Shown in pieces: positions 18,318 to 27,862 of a stretch of 64,000 nt of DNA. The DNA is from Marivita hallyeonensis. GTDB taxonomy: Bacteria; Pseudomonadota; Alphaproteobacteria; Rhodobacterales; Rhodobacteraceae. Under the pieces are notes generated by a model that saw only the letters and a program-made list of their open reading frames with translations, was not told the origin of the DNA and did not search any database. The DNA lies in the NCBI RefSeq assembly GCF_900129875.1, contig NZ_FQXC01000003.1, positions 558,001-622,000 of the forward strand, given 5' to 3'. The position numbers and the translations under genes are program-made. Every line of letters starts with the position of its first letter. Position 1 is the stretch's first letter.

Positions 18318-18896
18318 ATGACACAGGCGAACCAGGCCGTTCTTGACTTCCTGCAAACACGCCGGTCACGTCCGGCGAAACTGTTGCGCGCGCCTGCGCC
18401 GGATAAGGATTCACTTTTACCCTTGCTTGTTGCGGCAGGGCGCACGCCTGACCATGGCAAGCTTGAACCGTGGCGCTTCATTGTTTTGTGGCCCGCTGCG
18501 CTAAAACGGATCGCCGGTGCGATCGAGGCGCATGGGCAGGCGATTGGCAAATCCGAAGAAGACATCGCCAAAGCGCGCACACAATTCGATGACAGCCCAC
18601 TCTGTGTGGCGGTCATCGAAGTGCAGAAGCCGTCCGAAAAGATTCCCGCCATCGAGCAAACCTATTCGGCTGGGGCCGTGTGTCTTGCCTTGCTCAATGC
18701 TGCGTTGGCGTCCGGCTGGGGTGCCAATTGGCTGACCGGGTGGGTCGCTCATGACACCGTGTTCTGTCGAGACGCGCTGGGGCTGTCCGGGGACGAGCGC
18801 ATTGCGGGGTTCATCCATATCGGAACGGCAACTGCCATTCCGCCGGAACGGCCACGGCCCGATATCGGGGCGATCACCACATGGGTCGACACATGA
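18318..18896 (+). CDS. Nitroreductase family protein
   Basis: FMN-dependent nitroreductase-fold protein of 192 residues. N-terminal LDFLQTRRSRPAKLL provides the phosphate-binding arginines typical of the family, followed by LLVAAGRTPDHGKLEPWRFIVL. The C-terminal half has SGWGANWLTGW and the GFIHIGT segment. It resembles the YdjA/TdsD subgroup of small nitroreductases. The substrate is unknown; such enzymes reduce nitro or quinone compounds with NAD(P)H. Its TGA overlaps the ATG of the next gene as ATGA. Confidence 0.92.
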   Translation: MTQANQAVLDFLQTRRSRPAKLLRAPAPDKDSLLPLLVAAGRTPDHGKLEPWRFIVLWPAALKRIAGAIEAHGQAIGKSEEDIAKARTQFDDSPLCVAVIEVQKPSEKIPAIEQTYSAGAVCLALLNAALASGWGANWLTGWVAHDTVFCRDALGLSGDERIAGFIHIGTATAIPPERPRPDIGAITTWVDT

Positions 18897-19594
18897 TCCT
18901 GCGCAGTTTTTTCCTGACCCTCGGGCAACTGGGGGACGCACGGTTTCGCAAAGTGTTGTTTCTGGGTGTGGGGCTGGGCTTCGCGCTTCTGGTCGTGTTC
19001 TTCGCCGGCCTGATGTGGCTTCTCGGGGCCATGCTTGGACCGGAGGCGACCTTGCCGTTCATCGGTGAGGTCACCTGGCTGGATGATTTGATCAGTTGGA
19101 CGGCACTTCTGTCGATGATGATCCTGTCGGTTTTCCTCATGGTGCCGGTTGCCTCCGCGATCACGTCGATGTTCCTCGATGATGTCGCCGACGCGGTGGA
19201 GGACAGGCACTATGCGCATCTGCCCAAAGCGGACCGCGTTCCGTGGTCTGACGCGTTGCGCGACACGGTCAATTTTCTGGGCGTTCTGGTCGCGGCGAAT
19301 GTGTTTGCGGTGGTCCTTTACATCCTGTTCCCACCGTTTTCGCTTTTCATCTTTTGGGGATTGAACGGGTTCCTGCTCGGGCGCGAATACTTCACGCTGG
19401 CCGCCATGCGGCGCGAAGGCCGCGCTGGCGCAAAGGCATTGCGCAAGCGGCATTCGGGAAAGATCTGGGTGGCAGGGACGTTGATGGCGATGCCGCTGTC
19501 ATTGCCCCTGGTGAACCTGGTGATTCCGATTCTCGGCGCGGCGACCTTTACCCACCTGTACCATCAGATACAGGGGCAGGCCCCATCCGGTTGA
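18893..19594 (+). CDS. EI24/CysZ-like membrane protein
   Basis: Integral membrane protein of 233 residues with four or five hydrophobic stretches (about 18-45, 58-90, 125-150 and 185-215), matching the EI24 domain family that includes the sulfate permease CysZ. No cys genes are nearby, so sulfate transport is not supported by context. The ATG at 18893 is chosen for its ATGA overlap with the nitroreductase stop; an ATG at 18881 is possible. Its 3' end overlaps the convergent DUF1467 gene by 47 bases. Confidence 0.85.
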   Translation: MILRSFFLTLGQLGDARFRKVLFLGVGLGFALLVVFFAGLMWLLGAMLGPEATLPFIGEVTWLDDLISWTALLSMMILSVFLMVPVASAITSMFLDDVADAVEDRHYAHLPKADRVPWSDALRDTVNFLGVLVAANVFAVVLYILFPPFSLFIFWGLNGFLLGREYFTLAAMRREGRAGAKALRKRHSGKIWVAGTLMAMPLSLPLVNLVIPILGAATFTHLYHQIQGQAPSG

Positions 19595-19844
19595 ACATGT
19601 CGATGTCGCGGACACTGATCCAACCGGACACGATGATACCTGCAATGATGACCCACAGCACGAGACTGATCCACGTGGTGATCCAGGCTTTCTTCTTGAG
19701 GTTATGAACCTCGGGTGAACCCGCATGCGTTCCCGGTACAATCTGCCCCACATCGCCCTGCGTCTGAAGCCTGATCGGGATCACGATCAGGAACAGCATG
19801 AACCAAATTACGGCGTACAAAACGAGGGCTGAGGTGATGGACAT
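19548..19844 (-). CDS. DUF1467 family membrane protein
   Basis: Ninety-eight residues with two membrane helices (about 5-25 and 55-78) flanking a polar loop with PIRLQTQGDVGQIVPGTHAGSPE, the signature of DUF1467. Function unknown. AGGAG lies seven bases before the ATG at 19844. It follows the epimerase gene by 33 bases on the same strand. In alphaproteobacteria I have often seen this family next to methylmalonyl-CoA epimerase, as here. Confidence 0.9.
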   Translation of the reverse strand: MSITSALVLYAVIWFMLFLIVIPIRLQTQGDVGQIVPGTHAGSPEVHNLKKKAWITTWISLVLWVIIAGIIVSGWISVRDIDMFNRMGPAPVSDGTGG

Positions 19845-19877
19845 GCGGGGCTCCTTTGGCCTCTACATGGGGCGTGT

Positions 19878-20282
19878 TCAGACTTCTTCCAGTTCCACGA
19901 GACAGCCGTTGAAGTCTTTCGGATGCAGGAACAGAACGGGCTTGCCATGTGCACCGATCTTGGGAGTGCCGTCGCCAAGAACGCGCGCGCCGGTTTCCTT
20001 CAGATGGTCCCGTGCCGCGATGATATCTTCCACTTCGTAGCAGACGTGATGAATGCCGCCGGATGGGTTCTTTTCGAGGAAGCCGTTGATCGGGCTTTCA
20101 TCGCCCAGCGGGTAAAGCAATTCGATCTTGGTGTTGGGCAGTTCGATGAAGACCACCGTCACACCATGATCGGGTTCGTCCTGGGGGTCGCCGACATTTG
20201 CGCCAAGCGCCGATCGGTACTGATTTGCGGCTGCCTCTAGGTCGGGAACAGCAATAGCCACGTGGTTCAAACGTCCAATCAT
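19878..20282 (-). CDS. mce: Methylmalonyl-CoA epimerase
   Basis: Glyoxalase-fold (VOC) metalloenzyme of 134 residues that interconverts (S)- and (R)-methylmalonyl-CoA in the propionyl-CoA pathway to succinyl-CoA. Signatures: N-terminal IGRLNHVAIAVPDLEAA, VVFIELPNTKIELLYPLGDESPI, GGIHHVCYEVEDI and LHPKDFNGCLVELEE, which hold the metal-binding His and Glu residues. The ATG at 20282 has GGAG eight bases upstream; the frame remains open to 20339 but the extra 19 residues are not family-like. Confidence 0.95.
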   Translation of the reverse strand: MIGRLNHVAIAVPDLEAAANQYRSALGANVGDPQDEPDHGVTVVFIELPNTKIELLYPLGDESPINGFLEKNPSGGIHHVCYEVEDIIAARDHLKETGARVLGDGTPKIGAHGKPVLFLHPKDFNGCLVELEEV

Positions 20283-20352
20283 GTCGGGGTCTCCATCTTT
20301 GATCGGTGCGCTTATCACCTGAGCGGATTGGTCAGACAAGGGGTGTGTCGAA

Positions 20353-20367
20353 TTAACCGGCTGTTAG
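20353..20367. promoter_or_regulatory. CtrA-like box upstream of the response regulator
   Basis: TTAA-N7-TTAG, seven of eight positions matching the alphaproteobacterial CtrA consensus TTAA-N7-TTAA with exact spacing. It lies 40 bases before the ATG at 20407. Confidence 0.45.
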
Positions 20368-20406
20368 CCAAGCCCGCGCACAGTGAAGCGACTCACGGAG
20401 GGCGAG

Positions 20407-21123
20407 ATGATTGACAACGACGCTTTGGATCACATCCACAAACCAACTTTGAACCGACCGCTGCTTGGCCTGACCGTTCTTGCGGTGGAAGACAGCAAGT
20501 TCGCCTGCGACGCCGTGCGGCTGATGTGCCTGCACAGCGGCGCACGGCTTCGCAGGGCCGACTGTCTGAAATCGGCACGGCGCCATCTGCAGGTGTACCG
20601 CCCGTCGGTGGTCATCGTGGATATGGGCCTGCCCGATGGGAGTGGCGCAGAGCTTGTGTCGGAGCTGTCTCGTGCCGCGCCGCGGGTCGGGGTTCTTTTG
20701 GCCACGAGTGGTGACAGTTTCGCGGAAGATGTCGCCTACGCGGCGGGTGCGGACGGGTTTCTTGCCAAACCGATTGCGAACCTTGGCGTCTTTCAGAACG
20801 CCATCATTCAGCACCTGCCGGACGATCAGCAACCCTATCGGCTTCGCACCGTGAGCAACCAGACATTCCAGCCCGATCCGATCGCCTTTCGGGAAGACAT
20901 GGCGCACATGGCCGAGATTTTGGATGGTCCTGTTGACAATCGCATGGCGGACTACATCGCGTTGTTCCTGCGCGGGGTGGCGCGCACGGCGGAGGATGCT
21001 GTGCTGGAAAGGGCGGCATCGGAATTGGCGGACGCCCGCGCGAACGGTACACCCCTCGGCGGTCAGGTCATGCGTTTGGCCGGTTTGATCGATGCGCGCC
21101 TTCAGGACACCGTGGCGATCTGA
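20407..21123 (+). CDS. Response regulator with an uncharacterised C-terminal region
   Basis: A 238-residue protein. The receiver domain covers about residues 20-135, with acidic residues E28/D29 (AVEDSK), phospho-acceptor D72 (VDMGLPDGSG) and K121 (FLAKP). The C-terminal hundred residues are predicted helical, carry FREDMAHMAEIL, and show neither a helix-turn-helix nor an enzyme motif. It is therefore not an obvious transcription factor; a phosphorelay or adaptor role is inference. GGAGG lies five bases before the ATG at 20407, so the GTG at 20383 is rejected. A CtrA-like box lies 40 bases upstream, suggesting cell-cycle or motility control. Confidence 0.88.
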   Translation: MIDNDALDHIHKPTLNRPLLGLTVLAVEDSKFACDAVRLMCLHSGARLRRADCLKSARRHLQVYRPSVVIVDMGLPDGSGAELVSELSRAAPRVGVLLATSGDSFAEDVAYAAGADGFLAKPIANLGVFQNAIIQHLPDDQQPYRLRTVSNQTFQPDPIAFREDMAHMAEILDGPVDNRMADYIALFLRGVARTAEDAVLERAASELADARANGTPLGGQVMRLAGLIDARLQDTVAI

Positions 21124-21136
21124 ACCATGGGCGCGA

Positions 21137-22915
21137 TCAGCTCTCTTCAGGGATCACTCGCAACCGAAGTTCCATGAGCTGATCGCTGCTCGGATCGGAC
21201 GGCGCGTTCATCATGAGGTCTTCTGCCCGTTGGTTCATCGGGAACATGATGACCTCGCGGATGTTCGCGGTATCCGCCAGCAGCATCACCATCCGGTCGA
21301 TGCCGGCCGCGCACCCACCGTGTGGCGGCGCACCGAACCGGAACGCGTTGACCATACCGCCAAAGCGCTTGCGCACTTCATCTTCGCCATAACCCGCCAG
21401 CTCGAACGCTTTGAACATGATCTCGGGTTTGTGGTTTCGGATTGCGCCTGACACCAGTTCGTAGCCGTTGCATGCCAGATCGTACTGGTAGCCCAGAACC
21501 TCAAGCGGATCGCCGTCTAGCGCGTCCATGCCGCCTTGGGGCATGGAGAAGGGGTTGTGGCTGAAATCGATGGCCCCGGTCTCCTCATCGGCTTCGTAAA
21601 GCGGGAAGTCCACGATCCAGGCAAACGCAAAACGCTCTTTATCGGTCAGACCCAGTTCTTCCCCGATCACGACGCGGGCTTTTCCTGCGACCGTTTCAAA
21701 TGCCGACGGTTTGCCGCCAAGGAAGAACGCAGCATCACCGACACCCAAACCAAGCTGCTGCCGGATTGCTTCGGTCCGTTCAGGCCCGATGTTCTTGGCC
21801 AGCGGCCCGGCGGCTTCCATGCCGTCGCCCTGATCGCGCCAGAAGATGTAGCCCATGCCCGGCAGGCCTTCTTTCTGCGCAAAAGCGTTCATGCGGTCAC
21901 AGAACTTGCGGCTGCCGCCGCCCGGCGCAGGGATGGCGCGGATCTCGGTGCCGTCCTGTTCGAGAAGCTTAGCGAAGATGGCAAAGCCCGAGCCGCGGAA
22001 ATGCTCGGACACGATCTGCATCTTGATGGGGTTGCGCAGGTCGGGCTTGTCGGTGCCATACCACAAGGCCGAATCCCGGAAAGATATCTGTGGCCAGTCG
22101 GTGTCGACCTTTCGTCCGCCGCCGAACTCTTCGAACACGCCCTGCATCACGGGTTGAATCGTATCGAACACGTCCTGCTGGGTGACGAAGGACATTTCCA
22201 TGTCCAACTGGTAGAAATCGGTGGGAGACCGGTCGGCGCGCGGGTCTTCGTCCCGGAAGCAGGGGGCGATCTGAAAGTATTTGTCGAAGCCGCTGACCAT
22301 GATCAGCTGCTTGAATTGTTGCGGGGCCTGCGGCAACGCGTAAAATTTACCAGGATGCAGGCGCGACGGCACGAGGAAATCGCGCGCACCTTCGGGGCTC
22401 GACGCGGTGATGATCGGGGTTTGGAATTCGCGAAAACCGCTGTCCCACATGCGCTTGCGGATCGACGACACCACATCCGAGCGAAGCGTCATGTTGCGCT
22501 GCATCGCCTCGCGGCGCAGGTCCAGATAGCGATAGCGTAGGCGGGTTTCTTCCGGGTATTCCTGATCGCCGAACACGATGAGCGGTAGCTCCTCGGCGGA
22601 CCCCAGAACTTCGATATCGCGAATGAATACCTCGATTTCGCCTGTCGGAAGCTTTGGGTTGATCAGGCTCTCGTCGCGCGCCTTCACATTACCATCGATC
22701 CGAATGCACCACTCGGAGCGAACCTTCTCGACCTCGGCAAAGACTGGGCTGTCAGGGTCACACAGAACCTGCGTGATGCCATAGTGGTCGCGCAGATCGA
22801 TGAACAAAACGCCCCCGTGGTCACGGATGCGATGCACCCAGCCGGACAGGCGAACGGTATCGCCAACATTCTTCGATGTCAGATCGGCGCAGGTGTGGGT
22901 GCGAAACGCGTGCAT
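21137..22915 (-). CDS. aspS: Aspartate-tRNA ligase
   Basis: Class II aminoacyl-tRNA synthetase of 592 residues, the bacterial-type length with a GAD insertion domain. In order: an OB-fold anticodon domain ([23 protein letters not shown]), motif 2 [24 protein letters not shown], the GAD region (about 300-410) and motif 3 [19 protein letters not shown]. It charges tRNA-Asp; whether it also charges tRNA-Asn, as in bacteria with GatCAB, cannot be judged here. The gene runs convergent with the response regulator, whose stop lies 13 bases away. Confidence 0.97.
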   Translation of the reverse strand: MHAFRTHTCADLTSKNVGDTVRLSGWVHRIRDHGGVLFIDLRDHYGITQVLCDPDSPVFAEVEKVRSEWCIRIDGNVKARDESLINPKLPTGEIEVFIRDIEVLGSAEELPLIVFGDQEYPEETRLRYRYLDLRREAMQRNMTLRSDVVSSIRKRMWDSGFREFQTPIITASSPEGARDFLVPSRLHPGKFYALPQAPQQFKQLIMVSGFDKYFQIAPCFRDEDPRADRSPTDFYQLDMEMSFVTQQDVFDTIQPVMQGVFEEFGGGRKVDTDWPQISFRDSALWYGTDKPDLRNPIKMQIVSEHFRGSGFAIFAKLLEQDGTEIRAIPAPGGGSRKFCDRMNAFAQKEGLPGMGYIFWRDQGDGMEAAGPLAKNIGPERTEAIRQQLGLGVGDAAFFLGGKPSAFETVAGKARVVIGEELGLTDKERFAFAWIVDFPLYEADEETGAIDFSHNPFSMPQGGMDALDGDPLEVLGYQYDLACNGYELVSGAIRNHKPEIMFKAFELAGYGEDEVRKRFGGMVNAFRFGAPPHGGCAAGIDRMVMLLADTANIREVIMFPMNQRAEDLMMNAPSDPSSDQLMELRLRVIPEES

Positions 22916-22981
22916 ATCAACAGTCCTCGGGCGGAGATTTTGCCCGATACACCCTTTCGCACTTGGGAAGTCAAGGCGTGC

Positions 22982-23653
22982 TCATGCGACAGCCACGTCG
23001 CGTTGCAACAAATCGGGCGACAACGTTTTGACTTCGGTGACACCGTCGGGAAACGGTTGATCACCCACCCCGTCGTTTGCGAAACCAAGCGTTGCGATGC
23101 GGGCAGCCAGCGCCGCATCGGCGCAGATCGGTGTGTCTTCTATGGCAAGCACGTCTCTGGCGTTCAAATTGAGGGTTTGCAGCGCGTCGAGATAGATATC
23201 GGGCGCGGGCTTGCTGCGGTCCACAAAGCGCCGGTCGCCAACGTAGTCGAAACTCTCGCGTGTCAGTGCTCCATTCAATGCCTTGAAGATCGCGTCGATC
23301 TGGTCGGCCCCGGTGCTCGTGACAAACGCGACCTTCATGCCCTTGGATTTCGCTGCCTCGATGAGCTCGCCCACGCCCGGGCGCAGTTCCAATCCCTGTT
23401 TCTGCATCATCTGGGCGAAATGCCGGACTTTCGATGCGTGAAGTGCCTCGGCATCTACGGTGTCGCCCATCGCATTGGCATAGCGTTCGATCCGGGCCCG
23501 GCCACCGGATTTCCGCAACATTGGCAGATAGTCCTCTGGCGACCAGTGCCAGTCGAGACCTGCCTCTTCAAATGCGGCGTTGAACGCACGGCGTTGCATA
23601 TCCGTCGTTTCGACCAAGACGCCAATCGAGCCGAGAAATAGCGCGTCATACAT
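22982..23653 (-). CDS. HAD-superfamily protein lacking the catalytic aspartates of motif I
   Basis: A 223-residue HAD-like protein of the CbbY/beta-phosphoglucomutase type. Motif II is present (VAFVTSTG), as are motif III lysine (KPAPDIYLDAL) and motif IV acids (AIEDTPICADAALAA), and a helical cap lies at about residues 17-90. Motif I, normally DxDGxLxDT, reads LGSIGVLVET at residues 7-16, so the nucleophilic Asp is G8 and the acid/base Asp is I10. Phosphatase or mutase activity by the usual mechanism is therefore not expected. The ATG at 23653 gives a normal family N-terminus, and an open extension to 23818 is not protein-like. It is divergent from carB. Confidence 0.85.
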   Translation of the reverse strand: MYDALFLGSIGVLVETTDMQRRAFNAAFEEAGLDWHWSPEDYLPMLRKSGGRARIERYANAMGDTVDAEALHASKVRHFAQMMQKQGLELRPGVGELIEAAKSKGMKVAFVTSTGADQIDAIFKALNGALTRESFDYVGDRRFVDRSKPAPDIYLDALQTLNLNARDVLAIEDTPICADAALAARIATLGFANDGVGDQPFPDGVTEVKTLSPDLLQRDVAVA

Positions 23654-23817
23654 GAGATAGCCTCGCGAAATGGGTTGTGGATGATGAAAGCCAACGTCCG
23701 GCGTCTGCATTCGTTCCGACCAAGCATCCGACCAAAGGCGAAAAAACCAAGGCCGCCGCTTGCAGTCGCGCGCGCCATCCCTATAACGCAGCCAGTTTGC
23801 ATGATGAGGGCCGATCA

Positions 23818-26800
23818 ATGCCGAAACGTACCGATATCAAGTCGATCATGATCATCGGAGCCGGTCCCATCGTCATCGGTCAGGCCTGCGAGTTCGACTA
23901 CTCTGGCGCGCAAGCGTGCAAGGCCCTCCGAGAAGAAGGGTACCGGGTCATTCTCGTGAACTCGAACCCTGCCACGATCATGACGGATCCAGAGCTCGCC
24001 GATGCAACCTATATCGAGCCGATCACGCCGGATGTGGTCGCGAAGATCATCGAGAAAGAACGCCCCGACGCGCTGTTGCCGACAATGGGTGGGCAGACCG
24101 GTCTGAACACATCGCTTGCTCTCGAAGAGATGGGTGTTCTCGAAAAGTACGGCGTCGAAATGATCGGGGCCAAGCGGGACGCCATCGAAATGGCAGAAGA
24201 CCGCAAACTGTTCCGTGAAGCGATGGATCGGATCGGGTTGGAGAATCCGAAAGCGACCATTGTGACGGCACCGAAAAAACCGGGCGGCGCGACAGACCTT
24301 GACGCCGGGGTTGCGCTTGCTCTCGCTGAGCTTGAAGAGATTGGTCTGCCGGCCATCATTCGCCCCGCATTCACCCTTGGCGGGACCGGCGGTGGCGTTG
24401 CGTATAACCGGGAAGACTTCGTGCATTTCTGCCGCTCGGGCATGGATGCGTCGCCGGTCAATCAAATCTTGATCGACGAGTCGCTTCTGGGCTGGAAAGA
24501 ATTCGAGATGGAGGTCGTCCGCGACAAGGCCGACAACGCCATCATCGTCTGCGCCATCGAAAACGTCGACCCGATGGGCGTACACACCGGCGACTCTATC
24601 ACCGTTGCGCCTGCGCTCACGCTGACCGACAAGGAATATCAGATCATGCGCAATGGCTCCATCGCCGTGTTGCGCGAGATCGGGGTCGAAACGGGTGGCT
24701 CCAACGTGCAATGGGCGATCAACCCCGAAGATGGCCGCATGGTGGTCATCGAAATGAACCCGCGGGTCAGCCGGTCGTCCGCCCTCGCTTCGAAAGCCAC
24801 CGGTTTTCCGATTGCAAAGATCGCCGCCAAACTGGCCGTAGGATACACGCTTGACGAACTCGACAACGACATCACCAAGGTGACGCCGGCCTCGTTCGAG
24901 CCGACCATCGATTACGTCGTGACAAAGATCCCGAAGTTCGCGTTCGAGAAGTTTCCCGGTGCCGAACCACATTTGACGACCGCCATGAAGTCCGTCGGTG
25001 AAGCGATGGCGATTGGTCGGACGATCCACGAGTCGCTGCAAAAAGCCTTGGCGTCGATGGAGTCGGGCCTCACGGGGTTCGACGAGGTGCAGATTGACGG
25101 CGCGCCGGAAAAATCGGCTGTCATCAAAGCCATTTCGCAACAAACGCCGGACCGGATGCGCACAATTGCGCAGGCCATGCGGCACGGGCTGAGTGACGAT
25201 GACATCCACGCCACCACCATGTTTGACCCGTGGTTCCTGGCCCGCATCCGCGAGATCGTGGAGGCAGAGGAGGTCGTCCGCGCAAATGGTCTACCTGGGG
25301 ACGAGGCGGGCTTGCGTGCGCTGAAGATGCTCGGCTTCACCGACGCGCGGCTGGCGCAACTTAGCGGGCGCACGGAACGCGACGTGCGCGCATATCGGCT
25401 TGGTCTAAATGTGAAGGCGAGTTTCAAACGCATCGACACATGTGCTGCGGAATTCGAAGCGCAGACGCCGTACATGTATTCGACCTACGAGGCCCCGATG
25501 ATGGGAGCGGTCGAATGCGAAGCCCGCCCGTCGGACCGCAAGAAAGTGGTGATCCTTGGCGGTGGCCCGAACCGGATCGGCCAGGGGATCGAGTTCGATT
25601 ACTGCTGTTGCCACGCCTGTTTCGCGCTGACGGACGTCGGCTATGAAACCATCATGATCAACTGCAACCCGGAAACGGTTTCGACGGATTATGACACCTC
25701 CGACCGCCTTTATTTCGAACCGCTGACGCTCGAACACGTGCTCGAGATCCTGCGTGTAGAGCAAGAGGCAGGCACGCTGCATGGGGTCATCGTTCAGTTC
25801 GGTGGGCAAACGCCTCTGAAACTCGCGAACGCATTGGAAGCCGAGGGTATTCCGATCCTCGGCACCTCCCCGGACGCCATTGACTTGGCCGAAGATCGCG
25901 AACGCTTTCAGGCACTTGTGACCAAGCTTGGGCTGAGGCAACCGCGCAATGGTATCGCATCGACAGATGAAGAGGCGTTGGCAATTGCGGATGACATCGG
26001 GTTCCCGCTGGTGATCCGTCCTTCCTACGTCCTCGGCGGACGTGCGATGGAGATCGTGCGCGATATGAGCCAGTTGGAGCGATACATCAAAGATGCCGTC
26101 GTCGTCTCTGGAGACAGCCCCGTTCTTCTCGACAGCTACCTATCGGGCGCGACAGAGCTGGATGTGGATGCGCTTTGTGACGGCACCGATGTGCACGTGG
26201 CTGGCATCATGCAGCACATCGAAGAAGCTGGCGTCCACTCCGGTGACAGCGCATGTTCCTTGCCGCCGTTTTCCTTGAAGCAAGAGCTGCTGGACGAAGT
26301 TAAACGGCAGACCGTGGCACTGGCTCTGGCGTTGAACGTGCGCGGGTTGATGAACGTACAATTCGCCATAAAAGACGGGGAGATTTACCTGATCGAGGTC
26401 AACCCGCGCGCGTCGCGCACCGTGCCCTTCGTGGCCAAAGCCACCGACTCGGCCATCGCGTCGATCGCGGCGCGCGTGATGGCGGGCGAGTCCCTGTCGG
26501 CCTTCCCGATGCGTGACCCATATCCCGAGAACGCCGATTACGATACGGTCCTGCCGCTTGCCGATCCGATGACGCTGGCCGACCCGAACATGCCCTGGTT
26601 CAGCGTGAAAGAAGCGGTCCTGCCGTTTGCCCGTTTCCCCGGGGTAGACACGATCCTCGGACCCGAAATGCGGTCGACTGGCGAAGTGATGGGATGGGAT
26701 CGCAGCTTCCCCCGCGCTTTCCTGAAGGCGCAACTTGGTGCCGGGACGCTGCTTCCGGAAGGTGGTACCGTGTTCTTCTCCATCAAGGACAGCGACAAGA

Positions 26801-27150
26801 CCGATCAACTTGTGGACACTGCCAAAGTCCTGACGGATATGCGTTTTCGCATCATCGCAACGCGGGGGACTGCCAAGTTCCTTGAAGAGCACGGCATCTC
26901 CTGCGAGGTGACGAAAAAGGTGTATGAAGGGCGACCGAATATCGTCGACGTCATGAAAGACGGCGGCATCTCGTTGGTTTTTAATACCACAGAGGGCGCC
27001 GCGGCCGTCGAAGACTCCCGGGAAATCAGATCTGTCGCGCTGTTTGACAAGATCCCCTACTTCACGACCGCGTCAGGCGCTTATGCCGCCGCGCTGGCGA
27101 TCAAGGCGCAGGGAGACGGCGAACTGACGGTGAAGAGCCTGCAGGCGTGA
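23818..27150 (+). CDS. carB: Carbamoyl-phosphate synthase large subunit
   Basis: CarB of 1110 residues, which makes carbamoyl phosphate from bicarbonate, ATP and ammonia passed from CarA, for arginine and pyrimidine synthesis. Two homologous halves are visible: N-terminal [19 protein letters not shown] and the second half [19 protein letters not shown], each followed by an ATP-grasp domain ([24 protein letters not shown]). The C-terminal allosteric MGS domain starts near residue 980. The start at 23818 matches the family N-terminus [10 protein letters not shown]; an upstream frame to 23677 is non-coding leader. carA is not in the window. Confidence 0.98.
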   Translation: MPKRTDIKSIMIIGAGPIVIGQACEFDYSGAQACKALREEGYRVILVNSNPATIMTDPELADATYIEPITPDVVAKIIEKERPDALLPTMGGQTGLNTSLALEEMGVLEKYGVEMIGAKRDAIEMAEDRKLFREAMDRIGLENPKATIVTAPKKPGGATDLDAGVALALAELEEIGLPAIIRPAFTLGGTGGGVAYNREDFVHFCRSGMDASPVNQILIDESLLGWKEFEMEVVRDKADNAIIVCAIENVDPMGVHTGDSITVAPALTLTDKEYQIMRNGSIAVLREIGVETGGSNVQWAINPEDGRMVVIEMNPRVSRSSALASKATGFPIAKIAAKLAVGYTLDELDNDITKVTPASFEPTIDYVVTKIPKFAFEKFPGAEPHLTTAMKSVGEAMAIGRTIHESLQKALASMESGLTGFDEVQIDGAPEKSAVIKAISQQTPDRMRTIAQAMRHGLSDDDIHATTMFDPWFLARIREIVEAEEVVRANGLPGDEAGLRALKMLGFTDARLAQLSGRTERDVRAYRLGLNVKASFKRIDTCAAEFEAQTPYMYSTYEAPMMGAVECEARPSDRKKVVILGGGPNRIGQGIEFDYCCCHACFALTDVGYETIMINCNPETVSTDYDTSDRLYFEPLTLEHVLEILRVEQEAGTLHGVIVQFGGQTPLKLANALEAEGIPILGTSPDAIDLAEDRERFQALVTKLGLRQPRNGIASTDEEALAIADDIGFPLVIRPSYVLGGRAMEIVRDMSQLERYIKDAVVVSGDSPVLLDSYLSGATELDVDALCDGTDVHVAGIMQHIEEAGVHSGDSACSLPPFSLKQELLDEVKRQTVALALALNVRGLMNVQFAIKDGEIYLIEVNPRASRTVPFVAKATDSAIASIAARVMAGESLSAFPMRDPYPENADYDTVLPLADPMTLADPNMPWFSVKEAVLPFARFPGVDTILGPEMRSTGEVMGWDRSFPRAFLKAQLGAGTLLPEGGTVFFSIKDSDKTDQLVDTAKVLTDMRFRIIATRGTAKFLEEHGISCEVTKKVYEGRPNIVDVMKDGGISLVFNTTEGAAAVEDSREIRSVALFDKIPYFTTASGAYAAALAIKAQGDGELTVKSLQA

Positions 27151-27211
27151 TCTGACCTATGGCTCGCGGCAGGTGATCGGCACGAAGCCGGTTTTTCGAT
27201 GCTAGCGAACA

Positions 27212-27850
27212 TCAACGAATCCTCTTAACCAACGACTCTGCGACCTCAGAGCCGTTTTCCAGTAAGAGAACGGCGTCTCCGTCTTTGATGACGACTTCTT
27301 CAACGGTGCCCTTGGTTGTTACGCTCACGTCTTCCATGATCTCTCCGGTCGCTGCGATCCTAACCTGAGCGCTATACGTGCCTGCGTTCACAAAGCGCCC
27401 TTCGGCGTCCTTCCCGTCCCATGTGATCCGAACGTCATCTGGACCAACGACCTGCGTCGCCACGATATTCGCCTGGCGGTCTAGGATCACGATTTCACGG
27501 CCGCTCAAACCTTGCGTGTCCGTTTCAAATTCAAGCGCTGTTCCATTGAACTTGAATGGGCCGGAATGAGACACCGACATCCCGACAAGGCCCGCAAAGT
27601 CCGGCAAATGCCGCCCGGACAGGCCCTGCACAAGGTCTTCAAGCCGCTGATTGGTCAAGGTCTGCTGTTCCACCATACTGAAGGTGGCCAATTGGCTGGC
27701 AAACGCATCGGCCTCCATCGGGCTGAGTGGATCCTGATTCTGCATCTGCGTGGTCAACATTCGAAGAAAAGTCTCGAAGTCGGTTGATGGGCTCTGCCGG
27801 GATGCCGACGACGTTGTCGTTTGACCAATACTCATTGAGTTCACTTGCAT
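27212..27850 (-). CDS. flgD: Flagellar hook capping protein FlgD
   Basis: FlgD of 212 residues, the cap that directs hook subunit assembly. The conserved N-terminal export/assembly segment is at about residues 23-60 (DFETFLRMLTTQMQNQDPLSPMEADAFASQLATFSMVEQQ, given here as two adjoining parts: FETFLRMLTTQMQNQDPL and EADAFASQLATFSMVEQQ). A FlgD Ig-like domain (ITWDGKDAEGRFVNAGTYS) follows. It sits 12 bases after fliK, which measures hook length, so the two form one unit. The hook gene flgE is not nearby. Confidence 0.93.
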   Translation of the reverse strand: MQVNSMSIGQTTTSSASRQSPSTDFETFLRMLTTQMQNQDPLSPMEADAFASQLATFSMVEQQTLTNQRLEDLVQGLSGRHLPDFAGLVGMSVSHSGPFKFNGTALEFETDTQGLSGREIVILDRQANIVATQVVGPDDVRITWDGKDAEGRFVNAGTYSAQVRIAATGEIMEDVSVTTKGTVEEVVIKDGDAVLLLENGSEVAESLVKRIR

Positions 27851-27862
27851 AATTGTGACGTC

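Noticed and set aside
23815-25209. A 464-codon open frame antisense to carB
   Set aside because: It is explained by codon bias of carB on the other strand; no domain or ribosome binding site was found.
27160-27205. Terminator after carB
   Set aside because: The candidate stem (CGGC/GCCG before a short T-run) is only four or five base pairs, too weak to call.
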